Shown here piece by piece: positions 1-14,378 of a DNA stretch of 64,000 bases. Source of the DNA: Combretum micranthum (lineage: Eukaryota; Streptophyta; Magnoliopsida; Myrtales; Combretaceae). Both the position numbers and the translations under genes were made by a program. Below the pieces are notes generated by a model, which was not told the origin of the DNA, searched no databases, and saw only the letters and a list, made by a program, of their open reading frames with translations. How positions within the stretch are numbered: the first letter of the stretch is position 1; the number at the start of each line of letters is the position of its first letter. The stretch spans positions 62,001 through 126,000 of the forward strand of contig JAMXBD010000012.1 of the NCBI GenBank assembly GCA_024138025.1, in the 5' to 3' direction.

Positions 1-129
1 AAAAAATTCTAAATTGTTAGAAAAAAAATTTTATGGTTCATTGACATAATTGTCAATATATATCTACAAAAATGGTGAAACAATTAGAACTTGTAAATGA
101 AATAATAAATTTGTAAATGTAAAAAAAAA

Positions 130-300
130 AAAAATTGCGATTCCTAGTTCTCGTGGAATCAGAATTGGAACCGCCAAAACAGGCAGTTCCATTGGCAGTT
201 CCATGGAATCGTGAATTGCCCTGGCCTTGGCGGTTCCAGTTCCACTTCTCGGCGGTTCCAGTTCGGGTCTAGAACCGACCCAAATCGTGACGACCTCTAA
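130..300. repeat. GGTTCC/GGAACC-rich tract
   Basis: A GC-richer island in AT-rich DNA, made of many alternating GGTTCC, GGCAGTTCC and GGAACCGCC words. Such short oligomer-rich tracts are common in the subterminal parts of plant DNA transposons (for example hAT), but no terminal inverted repeat is visible at this window edge, so the family is not assigned. No open frame is supported. Confidence 0.45.
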
Positions 301-540
301 AATTCTATAGGATTTTGACTTGGATTTTAGGATGGATTTAGAACTTGTTGGAAACTTGAACCCGACAGGTTTTGACTTTTTTATGTATTTTATTTTATTT
401 TGATTTGATGTATTTTTATATTGGTTCTTAAATCAGGTCACATTTAAGTATCCTATTAATCTTAATGGGTAGATTTTTTTATTCAAAGAGATAAAGCTTT
501 AATGACACATTTGTTATGTGGAACTGAACAAAGAATAGAT

Positions 541-870
541 CGCGATTTTGGGTTTTATCCCATTCCCATGTTTGGGAGCGATTTTCAAAAGTTGGAATTG
601 TAACTTTTGGAAATCATGGATTTTGACTTTGAGGGATAATTCAATTCCGCTTTGAGAAGAGGGAATCATGATTCTATTATGCCTTTATTAATGTCAATTA
701 TTTAAATTACTTTTTGATCTAACCACATATATATTATCCATAATTATTATAAAGGATATATATATTTTTGTAAGTAGATAATTCATTTCATTCCATTCTT
801 TCAATTTTAGCTTATTCCATTTCAAATGATCATCGTATATCAAACACAATATAAAGGTTGAGATAGTTTT
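541..870. mobile_element. Degenerate TIR-element relic (ATGGAATTG family)
   Basis: Shares its internal order with the elements at 2636, 30651 and 37981: a GGAATTGT/TTCCATTCC-rich beginning, 'TTTATTAATG..AATTATTTAAATTACTTTTTGATCTAAC', then CATTCCATTC-rich DNA. The expected left terminus with TTTGGTATGC is missing, so this copy is truncated or decayed. Non-autonomous: no transposase frame is present. Confidence 0.5.
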
Positions 871-1837
871 AAAAAAATCTTATTAGGCATTGATATTCTC
901 AGGTTTCATAAAAACCCATTTCAAGCCCATTCCGAAGGTATCTCTACTTTGTTCATGTTGCAATAATTCTAATCATTCTGATGTTATTCCAATTAAAAGT
1001 AAAAAAAATTGCCGTAGGAAACAAAGACAATGGATTAGTGCTAAAACCAGGAAGACCATCAACACAATATGTGATTTTTGAAGTTCCATGAGGAGAAAAA
1101 TGGAGAAGAATCAGAAATAAGTTGGTGTTTAGGTGAAAAAATTAGAATGGATTGTGTGATTTAATGATGGTTTGAGGGTTTAATGTCATGGCATGTAAGT
1201 CATGCTGTTGTTTTAATTTATTGCAAGCTCAATTCTAGTTTTCTTGATAATGTATATAGTTGCTTGCACATTGCATGTAGATTGACTTTCAGAAGGAAGT
1301 CGCTTTCGTAATTTTATCATTTCTTAGCAGGCTAAGAGTTTTTTTTTTTTTCTTTAATAATTCTCGCATGAAAACCAACCCTTTTGTACACTTGTCGTCT
1401 TAAGTACTTGCAAATTTAAATTTGGATTTTGGTAATGTTTAGGATTAATAAGTGCAATTAACCTTCATGTACTAAAGTGATGATGAACCTAAAAGATCTT
1501 TTTATGTATATTAATAATACCTCCAAGATATTAGTTGCGAAAAGTAATTTCATATATTAAATTGATCAATTTCAAAATTCATGTACTATTGATTAATTTT
1601 AAAGTTTAGATAACTAATTTCATATTTTACTAAAGTTCAACTATTATTAACGATACTTACTCTTTATAGTTTGCTCCATTAAATGAAGATTTTAAAGTTT
1701 AATGCAGGTTTCAATTCTCCATCTAATTGTTAAGAGGCATGAGCTTAAGGGTTAAGACAAAGACAAGGCCACAATTGTATTGGTCAACTAGGCTCAAGAC
1801 CATGACATTACATCTTTGCATATCCTGCTCAAATAAA

Positions 1838-2134
1838 TGTCAAATTTAGTATTTGAACTTTGTACAAATATCCAATTTAGTCTCTAAATTTTAAAGTAAT
1901 TAATTTAATACTCAATTAAACTATTTTTTTGTGACTATTTTTATTACATTCCTAACACCGTTTATTTTATCTGTTGAGATGAAAGAGAAAAGACATAAAT
2001 AATTTTTACTACCTTTTAACACCGTCTAATATTAGTAGAATGTTCATAAAAAGTCTGGTTGGGTATTAAATGAATACTTTAAAGTTCAAGTATTAAATTG
2101 GTTTTTTGTGCAAAGTTCAAGTACTAAGTTTTAC
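1838..2134. mobile_element. MITE with ~40-bp terminal inverted repeats
   Basis: The left end (1838-1880) reads TTTAGTATTTGAACTTTG, and the right end (2095-2134) is its imperfect reverse complement, CAAAGTTCAAGTACTAA. About 34 of 40 positions pair. The element is 0.3 kb and non-coding. Copies B and C of the tandem unit read straight across the corresponding position (33435 and 40010 region), which independently shows this is an insertion. Weaker relatives are at about 1440-1680 and 7680-7880. Confidence 0.75.
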
Positions 2135-3008
2135 AATTTTTTCAATCTTACCAAGCTTTGACAAATTCTACTCATCATAGTTTCAATAAATATAACGATA
2201 TAACAATCTATCTAGCTATATTTAGTTATTTATGTTAAATACATATACAAGGTACCATACATGGATTTGCTGGATGCATTTGGAAGAGTCATATAATGGG
2301 GTTGAGCTCTAGATCTAGATGTGTGTACATGCGATTTGTCTAATTGTTTATGTCAGCAGAACGGAGTTAGTTGAGATAGTATGCCTAGACACTAAAGTTT
2401 GATTGAGTGCTAATGATATATTAATTGTATGATTATACAAAATTTAGATAGAAAAATTAGACATTAATCTAGTTTTATAGCTACGAAGACAATTATACAA
2501 GTCTTATAATGTAAATCAAACATCCTTGAAATTACCACATGTTAGTTGGAAACTCAAAATTGGTCACATACAACAATCTTAGAATTACCAATTCCATCCA
2601 TCACAGTATTATTCCTTATGAAAAACCATTATGACATGTTTGGTACGTAGGAATGGGTCGGAATGGAATTGTGATTCCGACTTCCATTCCCTTTTCTAGT
2701 GTTTGGAAGTATTTTTATAAGCTGGAATCACAATTCCTTGAAATCGACGATTCCTTGGAATCGATGATTCCGACTTTGAAGGGAAATTCGATTCTGTCTT
2801 TAAGAAGACGGAATTGTGATTCCATTCTACCTTTATTAATTAGGTAAACCCATGTAAATACCCCTTTTATCAACAAATAATAGACACTATTAACTTTATT
2901 GCATTGGAAAAAACTATGTTGTGGACTTCCCTACATGAATCTTTTATGGATTATAACTAGAACCCCTTTTTTTCTAAATCCATCTTACATCAATAACTCA
3001 ACCCCTAC

Positions 3009-6000
3009 TGTAAACCCCTAATATTTAGGGTAATTTCGAGTTCAAACCTTAAACCGGAAAGTCGACCGGAAACCCTAAGTCAACGAATTCCTAAGAAACC
3101 CTAGCAGTTTTGATTCGACAACCCCCTGTTCTTAAACCAAGAAGTCAAAATATGAGTGGAGAGTGTAGATTAGTTCGTAATAACATTAGGATGCTTAAAA
3201 ATATTAAATTAGTGAATTTTTGATTTATTTCGAACTCGATCAGATACAAACTTTGAAAAGCGTGTCTTAAAGCTCGAGATACTAAATGTATATTATTAGT
3301 ACCGTTAGATTCGTAATTTCATGAGATTTCCAAATATATCAGTTATATAATTTTTCGAGTTATAAAAGTTACAGTTATAACATTTTTAGCGTATTTTTAT
3401 TACTACCGGTACTTTAATTATCTAATCTACTTTTTGATTTCTAATCACACTATTCACAAGTATAACCACCCATACCCTATTCTTACATCCTTACAACCTA
3501 TTCTTACAAAATTACATCGTTTTCCTTGCATTTACTTTTCCAATACATTTTATTACATAAATTACTTTTAAAAATTTGAATTTTATTACACAACATCATC
3601 ACACATCTCTCTCTCTCCCTCTTCCTAGCAAAACTGGCGCCCCCTCCCTCTTTTTCTCCCTCAATTTGTTTTATTTTCTCCAATTTATTTAACACACAAA
3701 CCCTAATCCATTCCACTATAAATACTTCTTTATGCCTTCACCATTTCATTTTCTTTCTTTCTTCATTTTCACTCTTGGAAAAACTTTGCAAACTCTCTCT
3801 TCTCTCCTTTCTATGCCGTGACACCCCTTCCCTCTAGCACACATACACTCTTTTGTTTTCCTTCAAGTTTTCTTACTCCACATATCTAGTAGGTAATAGA
3901 TCTACACTCTAACACCTTAAAAACATGTAATGGCAAGATTATTCATATGTGATTCTACCCAAAATCCCCATGAGCTTTATGCTACGGATATGGAAACACT
4001 TAAACATGAGATCCTTGCCATCACAATATTATAGATCTTGTTATTTAAGTTGTTTTTACTACTATTATGCTTTGTTTTTGAGTTATGTTGTTATTATTAA
4101 TGTTTTGCGCATTTATCCATCATTTAACCATATCTACATAATGATTATAGTGCATTTGCATTTATGGGTAGTATAATAAACTAAATCTAGTGTTTTGAGT
4201 TCATAAATGCCTTAGGTTTTTGTTTTATGTAAATAAAGGACTTGTAGTAGTATGATAATAGTGGGAAAAGGTTAGAAAGCTTAAGATCTATTTTAGTTTC
4301 AACAAAAATAATTTTTGGGAATTCAGATCTAAAAGAACCCTATTTAGAAAAGCTATTTTTCAACTTCAAAATGAGTATTTGGAATTAAAAATGAAAGGCT
4401 TAGGGAATATGTATCATAAATGAATAGCTTTGATGAGTGAAGCTTAGATCTACTAAGGGATGTTTTCAAAAATAAGAAAAGTTTACAAAAGTTATGTTAG
4501 CATTATGTTTCAATCCCAACAATAAATTTAAAATTCGTACTAAGGAAAGCTTGATATGTGAACACCTATTTTTCAACCCTAAAACAAGATTTTTATTAAA
4601 GAAATGGAAGCCTTAAGGAGTAGATTTGATTAGGTGTTAGTTTTAGAAAGATTAAATGAGTTTTACAAAAGAAACAATCTCAAAAGTAAATTGCAAAATT
4701 CGGATTTACAAATGACCTCTATTTAAACACCTATTTCCAAATGCCAAAATGAGGATTTTGATGGAAAAATAGAAGTCCTAGGGAATACATGTAATAAAGA
4801 CTTAATTTTGACTAGGATAAATGAAATTTATCAAAGTATAATCCTAAAACAAAGAAATGTTTCAAAGTATAGATTAAACAACATTTTCATTCCTTAAAAA
4901 TTTTGTAAAATTCGTAACTAAGTAAACCCCCTATGAAAACATCTACTTTCCAACTCCAAAATGAAGAATTTTATTAAAATAATGAAGGTGTTAGGCATAC
5001 AGGTCATTGAGGTTGAGTTTTATAAAGGCAAGTGTGATTTTGCAAAGAGTAAAACTAGTTTTCTTAAATCTAGTAATTTCTAAAGTTTTATAAACCAAAA
5101 GTTTTCTAAAAGAATTCTTGATATCATATATCATTGAGGATGTACATATAGATAGCTCATCTCATGATATTCATGATAGCAACTTGTAGGTAATGCATGT
5201 ACATATAATGCGCTTGGTAGAAATAAAGCTAGGAAAATAGTGTTTTACACATCCTATGAAGCATTGTCTAAGTACATGAAGAAATAGATTTACCAAAACC
5301 CATGAATCATGTATGATATTGAGTTATACATATGTATATAAAAGAGTCTTTAAGATATAATGATAGCTAAGTAACTATCAAATCTTTGGAACGATGCTTG
5401 GATTGAATTTAGAAATTGATTTGTGGGTTGGGAATTTCGTATAGCATTCTATACCTTGCTGTTCATAGACCAAACTACCTTGTTTGATGGAATTAACTTT
5501 AGAAATAGATAGCTCTTGTTGAATAGGTAGAAATCGGTATATAATATGTGAAATTCTGAGTTAAAATGACCAAGTTATGGCTGTTTTTAGTTGAATTTTC
5601 TTCTTAGATGAATTTTGATGAACTAGTTAGAATAGAATTTATAAGTTCACTCAAACTTCATAGAAATACTCATTGGAGTTATTTCTTTTGATTAGGAGAC
5701 TTGAGAGATGGACTAGACCTTCCCGAGGACTATTACAGTTAAGTGGATTTTCGCGCCATGAAAAAGTGAGTTCACTATCTTTAAATTACATGCTTATGAT
5801 TGTGTTTGTAATGATAGTGGCATTAGATTTAGGGCAAGATAAAATTAGAATGTGCATGTGAATTCTATTTGATCGATGATAAGCATATCAAAATGGGAAT
5901 CGTTATAAATATTTGTATGATTTAGTATAGAATTGAAGTGTCTGCAATATCTATGATCGCTTATAATTCGTTAATTAATATGCCATGATTTTATAATTAA

Positions 6001-6868
6001 ATTGACTATGTATACCATATATTGAGTTACAATACATTTGTTATTATACCTTTATGGGAAGAAGGCATAATAGCTGGGCAACAAGGGTCTGAAAACTCGA
6101 ATGTTGGCATGAATGACCTGAATTAAAATGGAAGTGGTGTAGGTACTTGTATCAACTACAAAATTAGTGAGTGGGTGGGCACCTGAATCAACTACGATAT
6201 GAATGAAAAAAAATTGAAATCTATGGTCGTATGGCCTGAAATACTTAACCTCGAATGGAGGGTGTAAATCCATTAAACATAAGACTCTCGGAAAGTCTTA
6301 TGTATTGTATGCTCATGTGCTTGTGCATTTCATATGATTGATAATATAACTTGTTTGCCCTATTGTATGGTGAAGTATTTAATTTGGAAGTAAAACTCAC
6401 TAAGCTCGTAAGCTTATACCCTTATAGTTTCCTGTTGCAGTATGATTATTTATGGCTATCTCGAGAAGCCACTTTCCTCAGATACAACTTTTGGAATTTA
6501 AAGAGCTTTATGAAAAAGTCGGGACTTAGATGTTAGGCGTAGACTTCTAGTTGAATCTCCTTAATCTTGTAATACATATGTTGTTGTAAGAGACTTTTGC
6601 AGACCTAAGGACTCTTAATATTTTGACGGGGGTATGCTCCTTAGATCTCTGTAATAGATTAATCTGGGTTTTAATTGTTATGATTTACATTCTTATCGCT
6701 ATGAATGTCTTCTTAAGCTATTTTGATTCAAAGTACGGTCTCCTATATGTTGAACATGAGCCTTACACCCGGTGTCTAAACTCATGGAGTGACTAAGGTT
6801 GTCATACTTGAGTTTAAATATCGAGTGTGACGGACTATCGCATTTAGGGTACCCTTTGGGGCATGACA
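3009..6868 (+). mobile_element. Solo LTR, Tekay/Del-type Ty3/gypsy chromovirus (copy 1)
   Basis: A 3,860-bp LTR that starts TGTAAACCCC and ends GGGGCATGACA, flanked by perfect 5-bp target duplications CCTAC (3004-3008 and 6869-6873). No gag-pol or second LTR is present, so it is a solo LTR left by LTR-LTR recombination. A TATA box (CTATAAATA, 3716-3724) lies about 0.7 kb in, with the motif TACTACCGGTACTTTA upstream at 3401-3416. The TGTAAACCCC start is the one found directly after the pol polypurine tract at 51187, which links this LTR to the chromodomain element there. The many short frames inside are not coding. Confidence 0.9.
3716..3724 (+). promoter_or_regulatory. LTR TATA box
   Basis: CTATAAATA followed by pyrimidine-rich DNA, placed like the U3/R promoter of a plant LTR. 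The equivalent site is at 16378 in copy 3 and, reversed, at 12637-12648 in copy 2. Transcription itself cannot be inferred. Confidence 0.5.
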
Positions 6869-6925
6869 CCTACCACAAATAGGTAGTTGGAATTTTTATT
6901 TTTAGTAGGAAATAAGAGAATAAGG

Positions 6926-9324
<2,399 letters not shown>

Positions 9325-9520
9325 CTTACTAAAAAATTAGTAGCATCTGAGTGATTTAAATAACTAATATAAATATATAATATAATAAAATGTATATAAG
9401 TTAAAATAATAAATATATTATTGGACAAAATGGGTAATGAAAATATTAAAAGGGATTAAAGAAAAAAAAACCTATAAATTTGAATAAAAAGTGACCTAGT
9501 CATTTAGGTAGTTGGATATA
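9325..9520. repeat. Tandem unit, copy A (distal part)
   Basis: Shares TAGTAGCATCTGAGTGATTT, an AT-rich stretch, ATTATTGGACAAA and CCTAGTCATTTAGG, in order, with 37270-37415 and 62372-62545. It marks the far end of copy A, separated from the proximal part by the transposons at 2636-9300. No coding sequence. Confidence 0.75.
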
Positions 9521-9691
9521 GGATGGAAAAGCTAATGTGTAATTCCCTAAATTTAGGTACATTTACAACTTGCAACGTATCTTTATAGGATAAGGACACA
9601 TAAAAACTCATAATCTTGCTATAAACCACAATTAAACAATTATAACTTCATTTCACACTCTCGAAGATGCTTCACAATTAATAATGCTACA

Positions 9692-12600
9692 TGTCACGCC
9701 CCAATGGGTACCCTAAACGTGACAGTCCGCCACACTCAATATTAAAGCTTAAGTATGACAACCTTAGTCATTTCCAAAAGCTTTTATATTAAGTGTAAGG
9801 CTTACTTTCACAATTTTAGAGGACCATATATGGAATTATGAAGCTTAAGGAGATACAAAAACATATTAAGAAAAGAAGAATCACAATAATTATTCGTTCA
9901 TGACAAAGACTTTACAAACTTAGGGACAACTCCCTAAATTACTAATCTATTATATACATATTAACATGCTAATACTAAGCTATACTTTATCCAGATTTCT
10001 AATGTTCAAAAGGGATTACCTGCCCGCATGGTCCACGTGGCCTTAACCATAAGTACGGGAACTGCAAAAGATATCTATTGGGGTGTAAGCTAAAGGCTTA
10101 GTGAGAACTATTTCCATAAATAACTTCTTGTAACAGGATTCAATCAAGTTGTTTTAATCAAACAAATGTAATGCACAAGCACGTGGGCAAACAAGCATAT
10201 AGTTTTCCGGGAACTATATGTTGAATGGATTTACGCCCTCCATTCGGGGTTTGGTAATACATAACCTCAATTCAAGTAGTTTTAATTAAAAAGTTTTCTT
10301 GCTCACGAGCACACATCGTCGAGCATTCCGAATCTACTTGATTGACCTTGCTTTCGGATCTACCGCCAAGCATATTCCATTAAGCCGCCAAGCAATCGCT
10401 TTCGGATCTCCCGCCAAGTGTTGCTTTCGACATGAGCTTACTATCCTTCTCACCCAAGGATAATAACCCAACAATGCAATGTGACTCACTTCATGGTATG
10501 CATGAGTTCATTAATTTATAAAGTCATAACATAATTATTTTCAACTTTATGGCGATCAAGGAATTTCACACAAATCAATATTAAACTAAAACAATCACTT
10601 AGAACAATTCTGGCTTCGATATTCTTAGAATTCTTTCAATGAATTATTTTACATGCATATCGGTTTATCTTTTCCTAACTCTAGTGCAACTAATTTACAA
10701 GCACAACAAGTATATCATTTAATGGAAATAAACTCACGATGCCATTGTTGTCTATTCCTCTAAGCGGATGAGTCGTTCACACACTCCACTTAATCGTAAT
10801 GATTCTCGGGGTAAAGGAATCCTTCCGCGGGGTCACCTAACCAAAGAAAATACCCACAATGAGTTTTTCTTGATGATTTTCTTGAATTTTGACAAAACAA
10901 TGTCAAAGAACGTCAAGGTTCGTATGAAAGAATGTTCCAACTTAAAATGGCCATAACTTGATCATTTTAACTCGGAATCGCGCATATAATATACCTATTT
11001 CTACCTACTCGAAAAGATCTACCCATTTCCGAAATTATATTCAATAATCAAGGCCATATAGACTCTGAAAAAGCAGCGATAAAATTCACCATGGATTTCC
11101 AAGTAAAAACAACTTTGGTTCAAGAAATCAAAATTTGTTTGATAAATACTTAGTTATCTATATAGTTGAAAAATTCTCTTTTTATAACAATATAACTCAT
11201 ATTTAAGCATGCTCAAGTGTCTTGTTGTCCAATTTATTTTTCTTAGGTAAAATAATGTCGGGTTGAAGCTTTTCAGAAATTGTTTTTGTAAATTTCTTTG
11301 AAATGAATACCTTGCTTTCTTTGTTTTCTAAAAACGTGTTATGTTGGTTTTATTTATCTCTTTCCAAGTAACTTTTGAAAATAAAATTTTCTACTTTCTA
11401 AGTTACTCTAATACTATTTTGAAGCCTTTTAGGAAATATGCTTTTCTTCATATTTATTCTTCTTGCGCAAATTCCTTTGTTCATTTGTTTTTGCAAAAAT
11501 CTTTACATGAAATTTCTCATTCTTTTCTTATATCTTATGTTTTCATAAAGTCATCCATGCATGAAAATTTGTTTTCTTTATAAAAATAATGGAATAATTA
11601 AGAACTTTTTGTAGAAAACTAGTTTCTAAAATATTATTATTTCCTCTTGTAACTTTGAAAAGGAATAACTTTATTTTTGTTTTCAAATCATAGATTTCCT
11701 TTCCTATTTGTAAAGGTCTTTTCTTGAAAAAATTCCTTAGCCATTCATCTTATTTATCTTTTTATGAAAAGAACCATTTTTATCAACAAAATATTTTCTT
11801 TTGAAAAACAAGGTGGATAATAAAGATTTTAGTAGCTTTTCAAAGCAAAAGTAGTTTATAAAATTATAGTGAGTTCTTTTTGTATCATGAAAATGATTGA
11901 GTTTATTTTTGTTATCTTATATATTTTTATGCTTCATAAACTTATTTTCAAGTGAAAAAATCCTTCTTTTGTTTAATTATCTTTAGAAAATAAAATTTTT
12001 GGACAACAATCTAAATGAACATGATTATGAGGATAATAATAGACAAAATAGCATAGATAATAAAGTCAAGTATTGGAGTCTTAGCTTTTTCAAGGCTCCC
12101 GGGACTAAGAAGTAAACTAGTCCCATAATGAAATAAAATGAAAGGAAGAAAAACTTGTTTTGACTTGATGAGGACAAGTCTAAGACTAGAGACTAGTCTT
12201 AAAAACAACTTGGAATAAATAAAATGCATTGAAGTAAATAAATTGCATGAAAGGTAAATAAATTGCAAGATCATGAGCTTATATGCTCTAAATAGTATAT
12301 ATAGCTATATAGATATAGGAGATAGTTATGAACATAAAAGAGACATAAATGAACATAAGAGGTGAATATAAAAGAAACATGAACATAAAGGAATTATGAT
12401 TATGGACAAAAACAAAGTATGAACCTATTGTTGCTTTCTTAACCTTCATGGTTTTAGAAAACATACATTAAGTTCATACTAAGTAGATGAACATGGAAAC
12501 TTCTTGAAGAACTTTTACCTAAAGGAGATGAGCTAAAGAGGACTTCTTGAAAGAACTTCTTGGAGAGAAATTCTTGAGAGATTTTGAGAGAGTAATTTTA

Positions 12601-13356
12601 GTGTAGAAGTGGTGTGAAAGAAGTGAAAGAGAAATGGGGTATTATAGGAAATTGAGGAGTGATTTTTGTGTGATTAAAATAAAGTAAAATTGAAACAAAA
12701 ATTGAGGAGATGGGCATAGGGGGGCGCCGGCCATGTACTTCAAAGGGGGAAGTTGATTTAATTTTTTGACTTTTTGGAAAATAAAAGATGTAATATGTAA
12801 AGTAGATGTGATATAAAGTTATGGGAAAGGTAAAAAGTTAAGATTATGGGTTATGTAGAGTGTAAGAAGTAGTGTAAGAAAAAGTAGAGATAAAAGAATA
12901 GTGTAGAATAGTAATGAATAGTATAATGTAAGTAGTAGAATGACAATTAAAGTACCGGTAGTAAGAAAATACGCGTATAATAGCTATATCTGTTATTTTT
13001 ACTTACCGAAAAATTACGAAACTGATATTTTTGGAAAACTTATATTTTTACTAGTCTAACGGTGTATTCGGAATATTTTTACTATTCAGGGCTTCCGGAC
13101 ACGTTTTTCGAGAACTGTGTATGATCGGGTTCGAAGGACACCCGAATTTCGCGAAACTGAAATTTTTATAAAACCTATGGTTATTACGAGCTATTCTAGC
13201 TAATTATCCTAACTTCGTTTTTCAGGGCCAAAGAAAACGGTAAAGCCGGATTTAGTTTGATACGGTAAACTAGGGTTTTGTTGACCTTTAGGGTTCCGTT
13301 TGACTTCCGGTTTAGGGTTTTATGCTAAACCGATTCCGAAAATTTGGGGGTTTACA
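9692..13356 (-). mobile_element. Solo LTR, Tekay/Del-type (copy 2, reversed)
   Basis: A 3,665-bp LTR in reverse orientation. Its left end TGTCACGCCCC and right end GGGGGTTTACA are the reversed ends of copies 1 and 3. Perfect 5-bp target duplications CTACA are at 9687-9691 and 13357-13361. No internal domain or partner LTR is present. The U3 motif TAAAGTACCGGTAGTA (12948-12963) and a reversed TATA box (about 12637-12648) sit where expected. A CCCGGGACTA/ACTAGTC stretch (12097-12125) is shared with copy 3. Confidence 0.9.
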
Positions 13357-13696
13357 CTACATGTGATACTTTTCTTATCCGAGAAGCAACACCAGCCTTA
13401 CATATAAACTTAACACATACTAAGTGACTCATATAACTCACTAAGTTTACTAAGTTTGCTAGCAACTAATATTAAGGTCTTCGTCATTAATTGAAAATTA
13501 GTACACAGGTGGTAATACACATATCATTTACTAGAATTTCTATCTCCAATACCATCTAAAACTTTATACAGCAGCAAGGTATTCTTCGAAACTATCGCCC
13601 TCCCCATAGTCTATAATGATACTCTAACTGGATAAGCCAAACTCTACAGAGCAATGCTAGTACTTAAAAAAAAAAAAAAAGAGTGAGTTGTAGCCT

Positions 13697-13785
13697 AGTA
13701 CAACATACCATAAACACATACGCATGATCCAACAAACACACATTCACATATAGACCTAATACTAATATAATAATCAAAGTTTTAT
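13697..13785 (+). repeat. Left arm of 89-bp perfect inverted repeat
   Basis: Pairs base for base with 14031-14119 on the opposite strand, over 89 bp with no mismatch seen. The spacer is 245 bp and contains an A-run and an (AT)n tract at 13845-13872. Perfect arms amid otherwise decayed DNA imply a recent origin. The right arm ends exactly where the SINE-like element at 14120 begins. Confidence 0.9.
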
Positions 13786-14030
13786 TATCTTTGATTTAAA
13801 TCGGGCAAGCAACATAAAGACAACTCAATGTCCTACCACACGTAAAAAAAAAAATATATATATATATATATATGATGTTGGGTGCTTCCTAGCATCCAAT
13901 AGTCTAAAATTGAATATTGGGTATTCTCCAATATTCTCAAAACCAAAACAATTTGATCTACCGAGATCATTTCTATGCATGACTCCAATCCCGGACAATG
14001 TCACACATGGATCATCGGGTTGCTTGCTTG

Positions 14031-14119
14031 ATAAAACTTTGATTATTATATTAGTATTAGGTCTATATGTGAATGTGTGTTTGTTGGATCATGCGTATGT
14101 GTTTATGGTATGTTGTACT
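14031..14119 (-). repeat. Right arm of 89-bp perfect inverted repeat
   Basis: Reverse complement of 13697-13785. The LTR reading resumes with CAAGCAACAAACATA beyond the SINE, at about 14425, so the arm pair may come from a local inverted duplication rather than from a transposon with terminal repeats. Confidence 0.9.
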
Positions 14120-14378
14120 GCAGCTCAACTGGTGAAAGGTGCTGCCTTTGGGGCAGGCAAAAGCCTTAGGTCTGGGGTTCGAATCCTAGAGTCTACAGAC
14201 TGGATTCAACTCTGCCTGAGGGTAACAATACCTATAGTGCTCGTGGTACCCTTTGGGCATGCGTTGGTTGGGGTCACCATGATGCAATGGTGGTGTCGGC
14301 CATTACCACTAAGGGGCCAGCGGTGGTTGTCTGCCCTGGCATCACGTTGCCGTCGCCTGCGGGGGCAGGGCGTGACAT
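14120..14378 (+). mobile_element. tRNA-derived SINE-like element
   Basis: A GC-rich island with a polymerase III A box CAGCTCAACTGG (14121-14132; consensus TRGCNNAGYNGG) and a perfect B box GGTTCGAATCC (14176-14186) at tRNA-like spacing. A non-tRNA body of about 190 bp follows. The tRNA cloverleaf does not close, so it is not a tRNA gene. The 3' end (near GGGCGTGACA) and target duplication are uncertain. It produces a spurious 181-aa open frame. Confidence 0.65.

Larger units (their letters stand above)
300..2290. repeat. Tandem unit, copy A (proximal part)
   Basis: Non-coding sequence that aligns by eye with copies B and C. Positions 300-490 match 31930-32110 and 39170-39330. Positions 1680-1800 match 33250-33400 and 39850-39990. 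Positions 2145-2280 match 33435-33550 and copy C from about 40010. The stretch 880-1330 does not align obviously with the other copies. Copy A also holds a MITE (1838-2134) that copies B and C lack. No gene is visible here; the short frames at 890-1081 and nearby are chance. Confidence 0.7.

Noticed and set aside
14120..14195. Possible tRNA gene (A and B boxes present)
   Set aside because: The acceptor and anticodon stems do not pair and a long non-tRNA body follows, so it is a tRNA-derived SINE.
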